The notes under the pieces were generated by a model that was not told where the DNA came from, searched no databases, and worked only from the letters and a program-made list of their open reading frames with translations. Positions 4,707-5,983 of a DNA stretch of 5,983 bases are shown here, piece by piece. A program made the translations under genes and the position numbers. The stretch covers positions 1 to 5,983 of the forward strand of contig JAJYEJ010000046.1 in NCBI GenBank assembly GCA_021785805.1, in the 5' to 3' direction. The first letter of the stretch is position 1. Every line of letters begins with the position of its first letter. The DNA is from Microcaldota archaeon. GTDB lineage: Archaea; Micrarchaeota; Micrarchaeia; Micrarchaeales; Micrarchaeaceae.

Positions 4707-5939
4707 TCACTTTTCTTCTGCGCCGTCGAGCAGTTCCTGGGCCTCCTTCATTGCCTTCTCCTTGCTCTTGTCCCCGCTCAGAGCTTCGAACAGCTTTGTC
4801 CCATCAACGCCGATCTCGAACTTGTTCTCCCTTAACCTTGATGCGAACATCCTCATTCCTAGCTCCTTTACAGGAACATCCCCTAATCTGCCCTCTCTCA
4901 CCTCCTCCATACCTTTTACCACATCAGGGCTTACGAGCCTAGAGGAGTCTATCTCAAGGTACGCTAAGCTGGAATATTTGCCGGTTAGGACCCTTATCGG
5001 GACGTCTGCGCTTGTGACCCCCTCTCCCAAGGAGCCGACGAGCTTGATCCTTATTATAGGCTTATGACCATTCCCGGCTGAGGCGATTATCGAGCCTATC
5101 TCGTCGTCGCACCGCTTAAGCACCTCGCCAGGCTTTGCGCTATCGAACTTCATCTCCTTGCAGACGAATGTGCGCGAGTCTATATGTATGAACTCGTATG
5201 AGGAGTCTTTCGTGTCGAATAGGAAGAAACCTTTCTTCTCCTGCTCGCCATCCTTGAGCTGCGTCAATACTGTGCTTCCGGGAATTAGGAACGGCTTGCC
5301 ATGGACCGTGGCTTCCACCTTGTTGTGTATGTGCCCATCGACATACAGGTCGAAGCCTTTTGGAAGGTCTACATAGCGTATCAGCTCGTCATCGAATGGG
5401 AGCAACTCGTATGTGGACTGATGGAACATGAATACGTTGAATGCGCCGCTTACGGGCTTGGGTTTCAACCGCTCCAAGCATTCCTTTACGCGGTCCTCTG
5501 ATACGCCACCCAGGCCGAAGACTGCGACCTTATCCTCAGGCCGATCGTGTTTGGCGACTATGACTGTAGCCTCGCTCGCATCCACTATCAGCCCGGCGAG
5601 TGCAAGCAGGCTCAAGACGTTCTCTCTCCCTTCTGCCGTTCTTTCATGCGTCCCAGGTATCGCGATTATAGGGACTTCGGTATGCGGCTTCGTCCCGTCC
5701 TCCGCGTTGAACTCCACCACCTTCGCCGGCCATTTGTGCCTTGATGCCTCCCTGAATATGTTTATCCCCTGGGCTATCACATCGGGCTTCGGTGCCCGTT
5801 TATCGAACACGTCTCCAGGTATGAGCAGCATATCTGCGACAGACATAGCGGCTTTCACCGCCGCTTCCGCCTGATTATATGCATCCTCTGCAAAGCGCTC
5901 ATATCCGATATGCATGTCGGAAAGTATAGCAAGTTTCAT
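4707..5939 (-). CDS. mre11: Mre11-type DNA double-strand-break repair nuclease
   Basis: A 410-aa calcineurin-like phosphoesterase with the length and layout of archaeal Mre11, the Mn-dependent nuclease that pairs with Rad50 in DNA-end resection. Catalytic motifs: D8-M-H10, G42-D43-V-F-D, G96-T97-H98-E99, H173-Q, and G202-H203-I-H205. The nuclease domain spans about 1-240, a capping domain about 245-335, and a charged helical C-terminus (about 355-410) fits a Rad50-binding region. The third motif has Thr where Mre11 normally has a metal-binding Asn (G-N-H-D/E), while all other ligands are present. The M-K-L-A-I-L-S-D start and GGAGG at 5943-5947 fix the start; the frame is open upstream to the edge, but no family residues precede it. 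No rad50 follows: the next gene is the convergent MTA phosphorylase. Partners could lie beyond the right edge. Confidence 0.93.
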   Translation of the reverse strand: MKLAILSDMHIGYERFAEDAYNQAEAAVKAAMSVADMLLIPGDVFDKRAPKPDVIAQGINIFREASRHKWPAKVVEFNAEDGTKPHTEVPIIAIPGTHERTAEGRENVLSLLALAGLIVDASEATVIVAKHDRPEDKVAVFGLGGVSEDRVKECLERLKPKPVSGAFNVFMFHQSTYELLPFDDELIRYVDLPKGFDLYVDGHIHNKVEATVHGKPFLIPGSTVLTQLKDGEQEKKGFFLFDTKDSSYEFIHIDSRTFVCKEMKFDSAKPGEVLKRCDDEIGSIIASAGNGHKPIIRIKLVGSLGEGVTSADVPIRVLTGKYSSLAYLEIDSSRLVSPDVVKGMEEVREGRLGDVPVKELGMRMFASRLRENKFEIGVDGTKLFEALSGDKSKEKAMKEAQELLDGAEEK

Positions 5940-5942
5940 CTC

Positions 5943-5947
5943 CCTCC
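5943..5947 (-). promoter_or_regulatory. Shine-Dalgarno for mre11
   Basis: On the minus strand GGAGG, within GGGAGGGAG, ends 3 nt before the mre11 ATG. The remaining bases to the window edge hold no recognisable promoter. They could include the end of an upstream leftward gene, but 44 bp is too little to decide. Confidence 0.6.
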
Positions 5948-5983
5948 CTTTCTTATCAGCTGCTAAAGAAGCAAACAGTATTG

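Noticed and set aside
1..5983. Search by eye for CRISPR arrays, tRNA or rRNA genes, transposases, integrases, attachment sites and toxin-antitoxin pairs.
   Set aside because: No repeated spacer structure, tRNA-like T-loop motifs, transposase-like frames or long terminal repeats were seen; coding density leaves no gap over 150 bp.

Overview
The window is archaeal chromosomal DNA. It carries archaeal/eukaryotic-type ribosomal proteins L34e and L14e, archaeal-type adenylate kinase (AdkA), a DUF106 (EMC3/Oxa1-superfamily) membrane protein, a UPF0200 P-loop protein, a CXC-tailed methylthioadenosine phosphorylase and Mre11. Several starts have Shine-Dalgarno matches of the GGTGAT type, TATA-like boxes are visible, and arginine and isoleucine codons are rich in AGG and ATA. 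The lineage cannot be fixed by reading alone. The compact layout and the variant cytidylate kinase would suit a DPANN/Micrarchaeota-like or Thermoplasmata-like archaeon, but that is a guess.

Layout. Rightward from the left edge: a 5'-truncated UPF0200 P-loop protein (1-579), adkA (about 617-1198) and the DUF106 protein (1195-1725, start overlapping the adkA stop). A leftward Nudix hydrolase (1765-2427) follows, convergent with DUF106 across a small hairpin. A 147-bp divergent intergenic region (2428-2574) holds a clear leftward TATA box and the leader of the next rightward group: rpl34e (2575-2898), cytidylate kinase (2954-3526), rpl14e (3531-3821) and MTA phosphorylase (3841-4626). A convergent 80-bp gap separates this group from leftward mre11 (4707-5939). 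Only 44 bp remain to its right, with no callable gene.

Biology. adkA-DUF106-rpl34e-cmk-rpl14e is a well-known archaeal neighbourhood, usually downstream of secY and the ribosomal-protein superoperon and often followed by cbf5/truB. It joins ribosome components, a membrane-insertion factor and nucleotide kinases. Here it is recognisable but rearranged: an inverted Nudix gene splits it after DUF106, and an MTA phosphorylase follows rpl14e. Mre11 lies outside the cluster, and no rad50 follows it.

I found no mobile element, CRISPR array, tRNA, rRNA or defence island. The points most worth checking are departures from family consensus: a Thr in place of the metal-binding Asn of Mre11 motif III, a T-S-L-T-A-P-W segment in the cytidylate kinase, an apparent in-frame 33-bp duplication inside the Nudix box, and the CSC tail of the MTA phosphorylase.
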